Of a DNA stretch of 64,000 bases, positions 45,123 through 53,380 are shown piece after piece. The position numbers and the translations under genes were made by a program. This DNA comes from Aquimarina sp. AU474 (GTDB taxonomy: Bacteria; Bacteroidota; Bacteroidia; Flavobacteriales; Flavobacteriaceae): the NCBI RefSeq assembly GCF_900312815.1, contig NZ_OMPE01000009.1, positions 1,674,001-1,738,000 of the forward strand, written 5' to 3'. The notes below the pieces were generated by a model. The model was not told where the DNA came from, did no database searches, and was given only the letters and a program-made list of their open reading frames with translations. The stretch's first letter is position 1. Each line of letters opens with the position of its first letter.

Positions 45123-45410
45123 AAAAGGGGGGTAGGGTAATTCAAATCTCTCTCGTTCTACATGTATAACAAAATAATAATCTGTAATAACTTGAGAAGT
45201 TTGAGGGACAAAGCGAATTTCTTTAAACAGGTTTTATACCAAGATGGAAAGATAAAACTCTTTCCATCTTTTTGTTATTTATTTAGAAACGCGATGTTGT
45301 CATTCTGGTACTACCAGAGTCCTTACCCATATGAGTTTGTTTAAATGGATCCCAGACCCAATAGTAGTAGATGTTGGTTCTGGGGTGGCAATTAGATATA
45401 TGTGATGGGA
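45123..45410. other. 288-bp intergenic region with several hairpins
   Basis: Contains the hydrolase terminator, a perfect 7-1-7 palindrome (TCTGGTA C TACCAGA, 45304-45318), and a second near-perfect hairpin (CCCAGACCCA, 45351-45360, with TGGTTCTGGG, 45375-45384, one mismatch). A 60-codon frame at 45162-45344 runs straight through the terminator and has no family match or codon bias, so I do not call it a gene. Confidence 0.55.
45241..45274 (+). terminator. hairpin terminator after alpha/beta hydrolase
   Basis: AAGATGGAAAGA (45241-45252) pairs perfectly with TCTTTCCATCTT (45259-45270) around a six-base loop and is followed by TTTG. It ends the SRPBCC/TfoX-like/hydrolase operon. Confidence 0.85.
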
Positions 45411-46025
45411 TTAATTAAGAAATTCTTTCAGATTTTTTTGATCACTTATTTCTGTATGATTGTATTTTAATTTCCAGCCTAGAGAATTCGTAAGAATATA
45501 TATTTTTTGAAGTTCACTTATCAGCCTATTTTCAGAATTAGAAACCAAGGTAGATTTTTTGACTTTTGTTTCTAGTTCGCTTGTCACCCTTTTCTGAATT
45601 CGATTAAGATCTTTGGGGACAAAAGAGTTGAAAATGTTTGAAACGAAACTATGGTACTTAATATCGGGATTTATATTGATTTCTGCTTCTGGTATTTTAG
45701 TGATAACCACTGTTTTATTATCCTTATTGATAATATAATCGATTTTACTTAAATCGTAAGAAACTTGAACTTTGGCATTAACTACAACAATTGCCGATTT
45801 TCTGGCTATTAGGGCATCCCAGTAGTATTTTTTAGCATCTTTATAGGTGATGACTTCCGAAAAATGACCTTCAGTGACTACTAGTTTACCCACATTCTGC
45901 ATTTGAGTTAAAATCAAATCTGATGATTGTATTTCGGTTTTTCGCTGATTAGATTGATCTATAAAATATTTTATTCCAAAAACTAGTAGGGCAGCCATTA
46001 ACGCACCAAGCAAAAAATTACGCAT
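45411..46025 (-). CDS. DUF4230 family membrane-anchored protein
   Basis: 204 residues after choosing the ATG at 46025 (MRNFLLGALMAALL), which puts the anchor helix at the very N-terminus; a longer frame reaches 46040. The conserved beta core includes GKLVVTEGHFSEVITYKD, ALIARKSAIVVVNAKV and DYIINKDNKTVVITKIPEAE, as in DUF4230 proteins. Their function is unknown. It is well separated from neighbours by hairpins on both sides. Confidence 0.8.
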   Translation of the reverse strand: MRNFLLGALMAALLVFGIKYFIDQSNQRKTEIQSSDLILTQMQNVGKLVVTEGHFSEVITYKDAKKYYWDALIARKSAIVVVNAKVQVSYDLSKIDYIINKDNKTVVITKIPEAEININPDIKYHSFVSNIFNSFVPKDLNRIQKRVTSELETKVKKSTLVSNSENRLISELQKIYILTNSLGWKLKYNHTEISDQKNLKEFLN

Positions 46026-46059
46026 ATATTTTAGTGTCAAGTTATGTATAAATGTACAT

Positions 46060-46091
46060 AAAAAAATAGCCTTTCTACAAAAGAAAGGCTA
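46060..46091 (-). terminator. hairpin terminator after DUF4136 lipoprotein
   Basis: TAGCCTTTCT (46067-46076) and AGAAAGGCTA (46082-46091) pair perfectly with a 5-base loop, and the A-run 46060-46066 gives a T-tract on the minus strand. It lies 24 bp after the stop of the DUF4136 gene. Confidence 0.88.
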
Positions 46092-46114
46092 CTATGCTTA
46101 ACATGAAATATTAT

Positions 46115-46660
46115 TTAATAATTTACTTGTGGGGGATATTTTTCAAGAATAGCCGATACAATCTCATTCATTTTTTCTTGTTTCTTATCGACTTTTTTCG
46201 TCAAAGCAGATGTTCCCATTCCTTGCCAAATTAATTCCTTCTTAGAGGCATCAATAAGATCTATGTACAAAGTGCCTTCAGTAGTTCTGGATACAGTGTT
46301 ATTATAGCCTGCTCCCCAAAACCATGGGTTCCATCCCCATCCATATCCAAAACCTCCATATCCAAAATTGTTTTGATATACGTTTACGTTTTCTTTAGTT
46401 TTAGTAAAAATACTAACTAATACATCTGGGTTTGCAGATTTAGTAAATCCTTTGGCGGCCATATCAGATTCAATAGCCCTTAAGATGCGTTTTTTGTCTA
46501 GGTCACTAATTTCAGCCTTGTCTATTCCTGGCTTGTAAAAAGCAAAGCTTTTATATGTATTAAAATTAGCCTTCTTATCATAATCCGAAGCAACGCGAAC
46601 TGTAGTGCAAGAACTAAGAGTTATGATAAGGATTAATGATAAAAGTGAAAAAAATTTCAT
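46115..46660 (-). CDS. DUF4136 family lipoprotein
   Basis: 181 residues. MKFFSLLSLILIITLSSC is a lipoprotein signal with Cys18, and TTVRVASDYDKKANFNTYKS starts the DUF4136 fold. Visible core segments are FAFYKPGI, NPDVLVSIFTKTKENVNV, a Gly/Trp-rich loop (YGGFGYGWGWNPWFWG) and TLYIDLIDASKKELIWQG. Outer-membrane anchored, function unknown. Single gene with its own terminator. Confidence 0.85.
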   Translation of the reverse strand: MKFFSLLSLILIITLSSCTTVRVASDYDKKANFNTYKSFAFYKPGIDKAEISDLDKKRILRAIESDMAAKGFTKSANPDVLVSIFTKTKENVNVYQNNFGYGGFGYGWGWNPWFWGAGYNNTVSRTTEGTLYIDLIDASKKELIWQGMGTSALTKKVDKKQEKMNEIVSAILEKYPPQVNY

Positions 46661-46743
46661 AATCCTGGATTTTTTATAGATTTAACAACAACATTTGTAA
46701 ATAAATCTGTCACAATAATCATACCATGCAATGGGTTACAGAT

Positions 46744-46920
46744 CTATTTTTTAGAATAACTATTGGTTTTTTTGTCATACCCATATGGGCAATGCCTACA
46801 ACCACTTTCACAACAATACCCTCTTCTTAGGTGATATTGTTCTGTAAAACATCGATACCCTTCTGGGGTGATATAATAATCTCCTTCTTCTGGAGTTATT
46901 ATTTTTTTAGGATTGTTCAT
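46744..46920 (-). CDS. DUF5522 small cysteine-rich protein
   Basis: 58 residues from the ATG at 46920 (MNNPKKIITPEEGDYYITPE). The conserved YRCFTEQYHLRRGYCCESGC, with RHCPYG after it, has five Cys and several His, typical of DUF5522 and likely to bind a metal. A longer frame to 46989 has no support: the family starts near NNPKK, and the extension would cross into the promoter region of the divergent gene. It lies 30 bp from that divergent HExxH gene. Confidence 0.82.
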   Translation of the reverse strand: MNNPKKIITPEEGDYYITPEGYRCFTEQYHLRRGYCCESGCRHCPYGYDKKTNSYSKK

Positions 46921-46950
46921 ATTATACAAAAATAAGTATCTTGCAGTTAT

Positions 46951-47277
46951 ATGCCCGTAATCGTTAACAAATATTTGATAGGCCGACATTTTGTTGGTAT
47001 TGCTCTTTGGCCCTTTATTGTGGTAAAAGAACCTTTTTTAAAGCAAGATGAAGCTTTTATAAATCATGAACGAATACATCTAAGACAACAGGCAGAACTA
47101 TTAGTGTTACCTTTTTATTTTCTTTATTTTGCAGAGTATATCATCAGGCTAATACAATATCGCAATTCTCAACAAGCGTATCGTAATATTTCTTTTGAAC
47201 GAGAAGCTTACCTTAATGAAGATGATCTCAACTACCTGAAAACAAGAAAACCTTGGAGTTTTATTAAATATTGGTAA
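46951..47277 (+). CDS. small membrane protein with HExxH motif (putative minimal metalloprotease)
   Basis: 108 residues. His39-Glu40-Arg-Ile-His43 (INHERIHLRQQ) is a zincin motif, and SFEREAYLNEDD (Glu83, Glu85) could give the third ligand as in gluzincins. Hydrophobic segments lie at about 13-28 and 50-67. I recall similar short proteins in many flavobacteria without a known role. Much shorter than known membrane metalloproteases. Divergent from the DUF5522 gene, with 30 bp between the start codons. Confidence 0.65.
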   Translation: MPVIVNKYLIGRHFVGIALWPFIVVKEPFLKQDEAFINHERIHLRQQAELLVLPFYFLYFAEYIIRLIQYRNSQQAYRNISFEREAYLNEDDLNYLKTRKPWSFIKYW

Positions 47278-47307
47278 AAGTAAATTGACCTTATTTAACA
47301 TTGTAAA

Positions 47308-48219
47308 CTAATTGTGTGTTGTTTTTGCACTATATAAAATCACTTCGGCAGATTGATTGTAATCGGAGTTCCATTTAAAATAATTACCAGTTTTGAAATA
47401 ATTCTCGTATTGATAACCATTTCCTACATAATCATATAACATGATGTAGTTGGTGTCAATATCTTTATTCACGCATACTAATTTATATAATAACTTACCA
47501 CCTTCAATTTTTAAAGAAATTGTAAACTTCTCATTGTCTACTCGACCAATGGTCACTTTTTTATCTCCATCACTAGTCCATTCACCGCTATCAGGCTTTT
47601 GGTAGTACTCTATGACAAGATCACCATCATACCATTGCGCTTTTACAGTGGCGGGTGAATTCTTAAGACCCAACGCATCATTTTTAATACCGTGAATTTG
47701 GGCAACATACGTCTGTTTTCTTCCTTCGCAATACGTTACTTTTAATGTTGATTCTAGCACATGTGTACCTGTAGTCATTGACCAATTATCCGATGTGCTT
47801 TGATTGCCTTGCCAATACTCACGTAATTCTGTTCGGCAGTACTTCCCTCCATTCAAAGATGATTCTCCTGAAGTTGTGTATCCCGTAAAGTGCGTAAAAA
47901 ACGTATAACTTCCATCTGCGTTTTTATAAAAATATTTTTTTTGATTTTCGGTAAGAACATTGTTTTCGATCGCTTCATAGTAGATAGAAGTAGCTTTACC
48001 ATTACCTCTATTAATTGGGACAGATAGGTACCAGTTTTTCCATGTAATATTTTTTTGTTGTTCCTCTTCTTGTTCAGGTTCTTCTTCTACAGGTACTTCG
48101 CCGGAAGTTTCTTCAGGTGTGTTTTCCTCAGATGCACTACAGTTAGTAAGGATCAGCGATATAGATATTGCAAACAATGTATGTATTACTAGTCTATAAA
48201 AGGCCTTTCTATTTATCAT
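47308..48219 (-). CDS. polysaccharide lyase family 7 (alginate lyase-like) lipoprotein
   Basis: 303 residues. A lipoprotein signal (Cys about residue 28, LTNCSASEE) is followed by a Glu/Pro-rich linker (VPVEEEPEQEEEQ), which tethers the enzyme on the cell surface. The PL7 jelly roll shows KYCRTELREYW (catalytic Arg region), YVAQIHGIK (Gln and His) and ENYFKTGNYFKWN. The last motif is usually YFKxGxYxQ; the Gln is Lys here. It should cut alginate or a related uronic-acid polymer by beta-elimination. No transport genes flank it. Confidence 0.85.
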   Translation of the reverse strand: MINRKAFYRLVIHTLFAISISLILTNCSASEENTPEETSGEVPVEEEPEQEEEQQKNITWKNWYLSVPINRGNGKATSIYYEAIENNVLTENQKKYFYKNADGSYTFFTHFTGYTTSGESSLNGGKYCRTELREYWQGNQSTSDNWSMTTGTHVLESTLKVTYCEGRKQTYVAQIHGIKNDALGLKNSPATVKAQWYDGDLVIEYYQKPDSGEWTSDGDKKVTIGRVDNEKFTISLKIEGGKLLYKLVCVNKDIDTNYIMLYDYVGNGYQYENYFKTGNYFKWNSDYNQSAEVILYSAKTTHN

Positions 48220-48248
48220 GATCTTTTGAGTTACATAAATTGGTTGAC

Positions 48249-48256
48249 CAAAAATA
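48249..48256 (-). promoter_or_regulatory. candidate -7 box for the PL7 lyase gene
   Basis: Minus-strand TATTTTTG matches TAnnTTTG, 29 bp before the lyase ATG. No TTG at the -33 spacing. It lies back-to-back with a + strand -7 candidate at 48276. Confidence 0.4.
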
Positions 48257-48275
48257 AGAAAAAATAAATTAAGTG

Positions 48276-48283
48276 TACTTTTG
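48276..48283 (+). promoter_or_regulatory. candidate -7 box for the ACC-deaminase-like gene
   Basis: TACTTTTG matches the Bacteroidota consensus TAnnTTTG, 23 bp before the ATG at 48307. A TTG occurs upstream but too far (29 bases) for the usual -33 spacing. Confidence 0.45.
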
Positions 48284-48306
48284 TATGCTTAACTATAGCA
48301 TTTATT

Positions 48307-49248
48307 ATGCAATTTTTTTCTTCGGAATCCATAAACTCTATTAATCAGTCAATCACTCATTCTATTTTGGATCATGCACAAGTGATGTTGGATATAAAAC
48401 GTGAAGACCAGATTCATAAGCATGTTTCTGGGAATAAGTTTAGAAAATTAAAATACAATCTTGCCAAAGCTCGTGCATTAGGATATGATGCTATTGTCAC
48501 ATTTGGAGGAGCATATAGTAATCATATAGCCGCTACTGCTGCTGCAGGAAAAATAGTGGGATTAAAAACTATTGGTATTATACGAGGAGATGAATTAGAA
48601 AAAAATCTTGATAAAACATTATCTGAAAATGATACTTTACAATTTGCAAATACACAGCAGATGCAGTTGAAATTTGTGTCAAGAGAAATTTATAGAAATA
48701 AAACTACAGCGGCTTTTTTAGATTCTTTAAAAACTGAATTCGGATCATTTTATCTAATTCCTGAAGGAGGAACCAATGATTTGGCGATAAAAGGGTGTGA
48801 AGAAATATTATCGGCTCAAGATTCTGAATATGATATTGTTTGTTGCGCTGTAGGAACCGGAGGAACAATATCCGGAATTATCAATAGTTCTTTTTCACAT
48901 CAAAAAATAATCGGTTTCCCTGCTCTAAAAGGGGATTTTCTTGTCAAGGAAATTAGTAGATTTACCTCTAAAACAAACTGGGAGTTGGTTCAGGATTATC
49001 ATTTTGGGGGATATGGTAAAATAAATCATGAACTTATTGAGTTTATAAATATGTTTAAAGAGCAGCAACAAATAGCTCTGGATCCAGTCTATACAGCTAA
49101 GATGCTTTTTGGGATTTTTGATAGAATTCAAAAAGGTGTTTTTCCAAAAAATACTCGTATTTTAGCCGTGCATACTGGCGGGCTACAGGGTATAGCTGGG
49201 ATGAACAAAAAATTAATGAAAAAGAAGCTACCCCCTATTACAATTTGA
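48307..49248 (+). CDS. ACC deaminase / D-cysteine desulfhydrase family PLP enzyme
   Basis: Fold-type II PLP enzyme of 313 residues. The PLP-lysine region is HVSGNKFRKLKYNLAKA, the substrate-carboxylate loop TFGGAYSNHIAATAAAG, and the phosphate cradle is AVGTGGTISGI. The group covers 1-aminocyclopropane-1-carboxylate deaminases and D-cysteine desulfhydrases; bacterial members without the plant-associated context are usually desulfhydrases. Followed 8 bp later by the glucosaminidase gene and then hemL, which may share a transcript. Confidence 0.83.
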   Translation: MQFFSSESINSINQSITHSILDHAQVMLDIKREDQIHKHVSGNKFRKLKYNLAKARALGYDAIVTFGGAYSNHIAATAAAGKIVGLKTIGIIRGDELEKNLDKTLSENDTLQFANTQQMQLKFVSREIYRNKTTAAFLDSLKTEFGSFYLIPEGGTNDLAIKGCEEILSAQDSEYDIVCCAVGTGGTISGIINSSFSHQKIIGFPALKGDFLVKEISRFTSKTNWELVQDYHFGGYGKINHELIEFINMFKEQQQIALDPVYTAKMLFGIFDRIQKGVFPKNTRILAVHTGGLQGIAGMNKKLMKKKLPPITI

Positions 49249-49256
49249 TACTAAAA

Positions 49257-50129
49257 ATGAAGAAATTTATTTCGTTGTTGTGTATGGTTGCGTTTTTGTT
49301 TTCGTGTGGAGGAAACAAAAAAGCAATAAGCACATCAAGAGCAAAGAAACCAACACCTCGACAAACTTCTGTGACCAAAGTAGAACGTACTACCACGGAG
49401 AGAACTATAAAAGAACCGGTTAAAAAACCTAGAACGGCACTTTCATATAAAGAACGCGTACAACAATATATATTCGAATTTTCGGCAATTGCCAAAGATG
49501 AAATGAGAACATATGGTATTCCTGCAAGTATTACTTTAGCGCAAGGGATTCTTGAATCAGGAGCGGGCTATGGTGAACTAACTAGTAAAGCAAAGAATCA
49601 TTTTGGAATCAAGTGCCATGATTGGGAAGGGGCTCGAGTATATCATGATGATGACCGTTCACAAGAATGCTTCCGGAAATACGACCGTGCAAAAGAATCT
49701 TTTAGAGATCATTCATTATTCTTAAAAAACAGAAAGCGATACGCTCGATTATTTACATTTAATCAACGGGATTATAAATCCTGGGCTCGGGGGCTTAGAG
49801 AAGCAGGATATGCAACAGATAAAAAATATCCTGAGAAATTAATAAGTATTATTGAGCGCTATCAATTAGATGAGTTTGATAATGATGTTTTGGGTAGAAA
49901 AAAACAAAAAAAACCTAAGAAAAATAAAGAAATTACCGTTGTTACTAGTATTACAAGTAGTAACGGACATCTTGTGCAAAAAGGAGATACATTATACTCT
50001 ATTTCTAGAAAATATAAGATATCGGTACAAGAACTTAAAACATATAATAATCTAGCAGATAATAATATCAAAGTCGGACAAGTATTAAAAGTTACTGTCT
50101 CTGATAATGATGAAGAAGATTTCAATTAA
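49257..50129 (+). CDS. glucosaminidase with LysM domain, lipoprotein
   Basis: 290 residues from the ATG at 49257 (MKKFISLLCMVAFLFSC), a lipoprotein signal with Cys17; an upstream TTG at 49245 is not supported. A basic Thr/Lys/Arg-rich linker is followed by a mannosyl-glycoprotein endo-beta-N-acetylglucosaminidase-type domain (about 65-205, ITLAQGILESGAGYGELTSK and YKSWARGLREAGYATD), and a C-terminal LysM (HLVQKGDTLYSISRKYKISV). It probably cuts peptidoglycan during growth or division. It is 2 bp before hemL. Confidence 0.88.
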   Translation: MKKFISLLCMVAFLFSCGGNKKAISTSRAKKPTPRQTSVTKVERTTTERTIKEPVKKPRTALSYKERVQQYIFEFSAIAKDEMRTYGIPASITLAQGILESGAGYGELTSKAKNHFGIKCHDWEGARVYHDDDRSQECFRKYDRAKESFRDHSLFLKNRKRYARLFTFNQRDYKSWARGLREAGYATDKKYPEKLISIIERYQLDEFDNDVLGRKKQKKPKKNKEITVVTSITSSNGHLVQKGDTLYSISRKYKISVQELKTYNNLADNNIKVGQVLKVTVSDNDEEDFN

Positions 50130-50131
50130 AC

Positions 50132-51418
50132 ATGATCTACCAAAGAAGTAGTGCCCTTTTTAAGGCAGCACAAAAAGTAATTCCTGGAGGGGTGAACTCA
50201 CCAGTAAGAGCATTCAAAGCTGTGGGGGGAGACCCTATATTTGTTACACAAGCCAAAGGAGCGTATTTGTACGATGAGGATGGAAATGAACTGATTGATT
50301 ATATTAACTCCTGGGGTCCTATGATTCTTGGGCATGCATATGAACCTGTGGTTAATGCAGTAGTCGAAAAAGCCAAAAAAGGAACTAGTTTTGGTATGCC
50401 CACAGAGATTGAAACACAAATCGCCGAATTGGCCGTTTCAATGGTGCCTAATATAGATAAAATACGATTTGTAAATTCAGGAACCGAAGCCTGCATGAGT
50501 GCAGTGAGATTGGCACGTGGTTTTACAGGCAAGGATAAAATTATCAAGTTTGCAGGATGTTATCACGGTCATAGTGATTCATTCTTGATACAGGCAGGCA
50601 GTGGTGCTGTTACTTTTGGAAGTCCAAATAGTCCAGGCGTTACAAAAGGTACCGCCCAGGATACATTATTGGCAAAATACAACGATTTGGCACATGTTGA
50701 GAGTATAATTACATCCAATAAGGAAGAAATAGCCTGTATTATTATAGAACCAGTAGCAGGTAATATGGGATGTATCCCCCCAGTTAAAGGGTTTCTAGAA
50801 GGACTTAGAGATTTGTGCGATGCTCATAATATTTTGCTAATCTTTGATGAGGTGATGACTGGCTTTAGATTAGCCAAAGGAGGTGCACAGGAACTGTTAG
50901 GGGTTAATGCTGATATAGTTACATTTGGTAAAGTAATTGGAGGAGGACTTCCTGTTGGCGCATTTGCTGCCAGAGAAGAGATTATGAATCACCTTGCTCC
51001 TTTGGGACCCATATACCAGGCGGGAACCCTAAGCGGTAATCCATTAGCAATGGCAGCTGGTTTAGCAATGCTTACAGAATTAAATAAAAACCCCAGAATA
51101 TTTAAGAGCATTGCAGATAAAACTGAATATCTTCATAAAGGTGTTGCAGAAGTTCTTAATAAGCACAACGTTGTTTATACTATTAATAGATTAGGATCAA
51201 TGATTTCGGTACATTTTGCTGAAGAAAATGTTGTGGATTTTGATACTGCAGCTCTTGGAAATAATGATACTTTTAAAAAGTTTTTTCATGGTCTTTTGGA
51301 TAACGGAATCTATATAGCACCAAGTGCTTTCGAAACTTGGTTTATTACAGAAGCACTTACATATGATGATCTAGATAAAACTATTGCGGCTATAGATAAA
51401 GTGGCAGGTACACTTTAA
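50132..51418 (+). CDS. hemL: glutamate-1-semialdehyde 2,1-aminomutase
   Basis: PLP enzyme converting glutamate-1-semialdehyde to 5-aminolevulinate in the C5 haem pathway. 428 residues as expected. Signatures are VIPGGVNSPVRAFKAVGG, NSGTEACMSAVRLARG, FDEVMTGFR and the PLP-lysine site VTFGKVIGGGLPVGAFA. The start follows the glucosaminidase stop by 2 bp. No other haem genes are in the window, so the linkage is probably fortuitous. Confidence 0.95.
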   Translation: MIYQRSSALFKAAQKVIPGGVNSPVRAFKAVGGDPIFVTQAKGAYLYDEDGNELIDYINSWGPMILGHAYEPVVNAVVEKAKKGTSFGMPTEIETQIAELAVSMVPNIDKIRFVNSGTEACMSAVRLARGFTGKDKIIKFAGCYHGHSDSFLIQAGSGAVTFGSPNSPGVTKGTAQDTLLAKYNDLAHVESIITSNKEEIACIIIEPVAGNMGCIPPVKGFLEGLRDLCDAHNILLIFDEVMTGFRLAKGGAQELLGVNADIVTFGKVIGGGLPVGAFAAREEIMNHLAPLGPIYQAGTLSGNPLAMAAGLAMLTELNKNPRIFKSIADKTEYLHKGVAEVLNKHNVVYTINRLGSMISVHFAEENVVDFDTAALGNNDTFKKFFHGLLDNGIYIAPSAFETWFITEALTYDDLDKTIAAIDKVAGTL

Positions 51419-51465
51419 AAAAAATAGATACGAATTGAGTTTGCTAATTGTTTTTAATACGCTAC

Positions 51466-52032
51466 GTGAAGATACCACAATTTTTATATCATTATTATGA
51501 AATTGATAAAGGGCCATTTCTCAATATAACACAGAACGAATTTGAAAAAGCTCTAGAAATTCAAAACAATATTTCTGAAGGTTTTAATAGTAAAAGACCT
51601 GCAAACTATATTGAGTTAAGGTTTGATTTAGAGAAAAGATTAAAAAATGCCTTTGCTCGCAAAGGAGGAGAGCCTAATCGTAATGATCCTTTTTATTTTA
51701 CTTTGGGAGAATGCGATTGGGTAAAATCTTTATATGCGAATCCAGGTGTCGTTAAAATCCCTATAGAGAACTTTAATCCCCAACACATTAGTTTTACATA
51801 TCCTGATAGTATGGTTTCATTTCAGTTTCATGATGAACCAAAGTTAGAGATGTATCGTAAAAAATGTAATGGGCAAGTATTTATGTTTAGTGAAATAAAT
51901 AGTTTAATTGATGAATTTGGGATGCCTTCTGAAGAAAAATGGCAATCTATAGAAAAAATGAAATATGATCGTTATATCGAAGTACAAGTATGGGATGATG
52001 AAGTAGTTAAAAAGTTTAAAAACAATGATTAA
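51466..52032 (+). CDS. unrecognised 188-residue protein
   Basis: I choose GTG at 51466 (VKIPQFLYHYYEIDKGPFLN), since the conserved-looking part begins there; TTG at 51448 would add six residues. Mixed alpha/beta content with a long helix (EKALEIQNNISEGFNSKRPA) and acidic end (VQVWDDEVVKKF). It contains EKRLKNAFARKGGEPNRNDP and YFTLGECDWVKSLY. No membrane or signal sequence. Family not recognised; I recall similar proteins in flavobacteria. It is convergent with the TIR-like gene. Confidence 0.6.
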   Translation: MKIPQFLYHYYEIDKGPFLNITQNEFEKALEIQNNISEGFNSKRPANYIELRFDLEKRLKNAFARKGGEPNRNDPFYFTLGECDWVKSLYANPGVVKIPIENFNPQHISFTYPDSMVSFQFHDEPKLEMYRKKCNGQVFMFSEINSLIDEFGMPSEEKWQSIEKMKYDRYIEVQVWDDEVVKKFKNND

Positions 52033-52049
52033 TTTTTAAGTACAAAAAG

Positions 52050-52586
52050 TTATACCGTCATCCACTCGGTTAATTTTTTAATATCTCCATTGGGATATTT
52101 TATGTAATAGATCTGTTCTTCACCTTCATGAATATAAGGATATTTTTGTAAAAATTCTTCACCCCCATAATCATCATAATCTCCTCTTACTGGTAGCATC
52201 ACAATATCATCTACCGGAATTTTGGTTTTTGCCAAACGCAATACCCAGTTACACCATTTGGAGTGTATTGCATCTTCGGTAGCCAAGAAAATAAATTTAT
52301 TATTGTCTTTAATTTTTTGAGTAATGCTGGTGGTAATACTATCACCCTTATCATCCTCTTCTACATTTTCTAACCAATCTACATGGATCATGATCCTAAA
52401 ATTATTTAGAAAATTTATAGCACTATCCAGTTCTTCAAGTTCATTAGGTTTATGAAATAAAAAAAGATTAACCTTTCGCTCTCTTGTTTCTTCTTTAAAT
52501 AACTGTAAGCTTTCGGTAATACTTGTGTGATATATTCTTACCGAATTTCTAAACTGTAATAATCCAAATTTAGGTAATATACTCAT
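52050..52586 (-). CDS. TIR-like domain protein lacking the catalytic Glu
   Basis: 178 residues. The central beta-alpha pattern reads as a TIR-type flavodoxin-like fold: VNLFLFHKPNELEELDSAIN, RIMIHVDWLEN, KFIFLATEDAIHSKWCNWVL and DDIVMLPVRGDY. SKWC is the usual TIR motif. In NADase TIR domains it is followed by a Glu (SxWCxxE), but here that position is Val115, so NAD+ cleavage is doubtful. A scaffold or signalling role, or a diverged family, is more likely. It stands alone between two unrecognised genes. Confidence 0.65.
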   Translation of the reverse strand: MSILPKFGLLQFRNSVRIYHTSITESLQLFKEETRERKVNLFLFHKPNELEELDSAINFLNNFRIMIHVDWLENVEEDDKGDSITTSITQKIKDNNKFIFLATEDAIHSKWCNWVLRLAKTKIPVDDIVMLPVRGDYDDYGGEEFLQKYPYIHEGEEQIYYIKYPNGDIKKLTEWMTV

Positions 52587-52658
52587 TAGTGTGAAGAGAT
52601 GATTTTTACAACTTTATAACGTAATAACAATAGTTTTTGTTGTTTTAAGCAGGATTAA

Positions 52659-53138
52659 TTATTCCTTAGTATCAGTTGTTAAAGTTTCTTTTTTGTCTAA
52701 TAATTCTTTCATATCTAGATATGCTGTTTCTGCTCCTGGTTCATTTTTGTTTAATAAATAAACTATTGAACGATAAAAACTTAATGCATTAGAATAATTT
52801 TCATAATCCAAAAGCATTTTGGTGTCGATTAGCTGTTGGGTGATGTTTTGTAATGTTTTTATATGAATATCTATTTGTTGGCAAGTTTCATGATCGCGAT
52901 CAAACTCCTCTTTGTCTATAGATTGAGGAATCCATTCGGGATATTGTTCCATGTAATTCTTGGCCTTATTCACCATTAATTTATTCTTATTAGCGATATG
53001 GCCATATTGTTTACGTTGTTCGTTAGAAAGATCGTAAGTTTTGCCAGATAGAACTTCTTTAATTGTTTTAATGTGTTGAGTGAGTTGAGATAGTTCTTTA
53101 TCAGAAAATACTGTGTTTATTAAGTTTTCTAAAGCCAT
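52659..53138 (-). CDS. unrecognised helical protein
   Basis: 159 residues, predicted almost wholly helical with no Cys pattern, signal or membrane segment. Segments include LTQHIKTIKEVLSGKTYDL, QIDIHIKTLQNITQQLIDTK and MLLDYENYSNALSFYRSIVY, which look like a helical bundle or single tetratricopeptide-like hairpin. Family not recognised. Located 72 bp upstream of the TIR-like gene on the same strand, and may be co-transcribed. A -7 box candidate is just upstream. Confidence 0.55.
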   Translation of the reverse strand: MALENLINTVFSDKELSQLTQHIKTIKEVLSGKTYDLSNEQRKQYGHIANKNKLMVNKAKNYMEQYPEWIPQSIDKEEFDRDHETCQQIDIHIKTLQNITQQLIDTKMLLDYENYSNALSFYRSIVYLLNKNEPGAETAYLDMKELLDKKETLTTDTKE

Positions 53139-53176
53139 CGATATGTATGATTTAAAGATTACATTAGTTTAGTGAG

Positions 53177-53184
53177 CAAACCTA
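53177..53184 (-). promoter_or_regulatory. candidate -7 box for the helical protein gene
   Basis: Minus-strand TAGGTTTG matches TAnnTTTG, 38 bp before the start codon at 53138. A TTG lies 15 bases further upstream, shorter than the usual 17-23, so support is partial. Confidence 0.45.
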
Positions 53185-53327
53185 AACCTTATCATAATAC
53201 AATGCTATGGGATAATACCCCTTTTTGAATAGGGGAAATTTCTGAGAATAATTATAGATTGAAGTTTTGTATATGAGCTTATATAATTGAAAGCGTTTTC
53301 AAAACATAAATTGGTTATAATATTAAA

Positions 53328-53356
53328 GTCCCTACTTAAATAACTTAAGTAGGGAC
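53328..53356 (-). terminator. strong hairpin terminator after met-zincin protease
   Basis: GTCCCTACTTA (53328-53338) is the exact complement of TAAGTAGGGAC (53346-53356). It lies 25 bp after the protease stop; the left flank gives TTTAATATTAT on the minus strand. Confidence 0.82.
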
Positions 53357-53380
53357 AATTTTAAATAAATTTCAATGTTT

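Noticed and set aside
45162..45344. 60-codon + strand open frame
   Set aside because: It runs through a perfect intrinsic terminator and a palindrome, matches no family and has no coding character.
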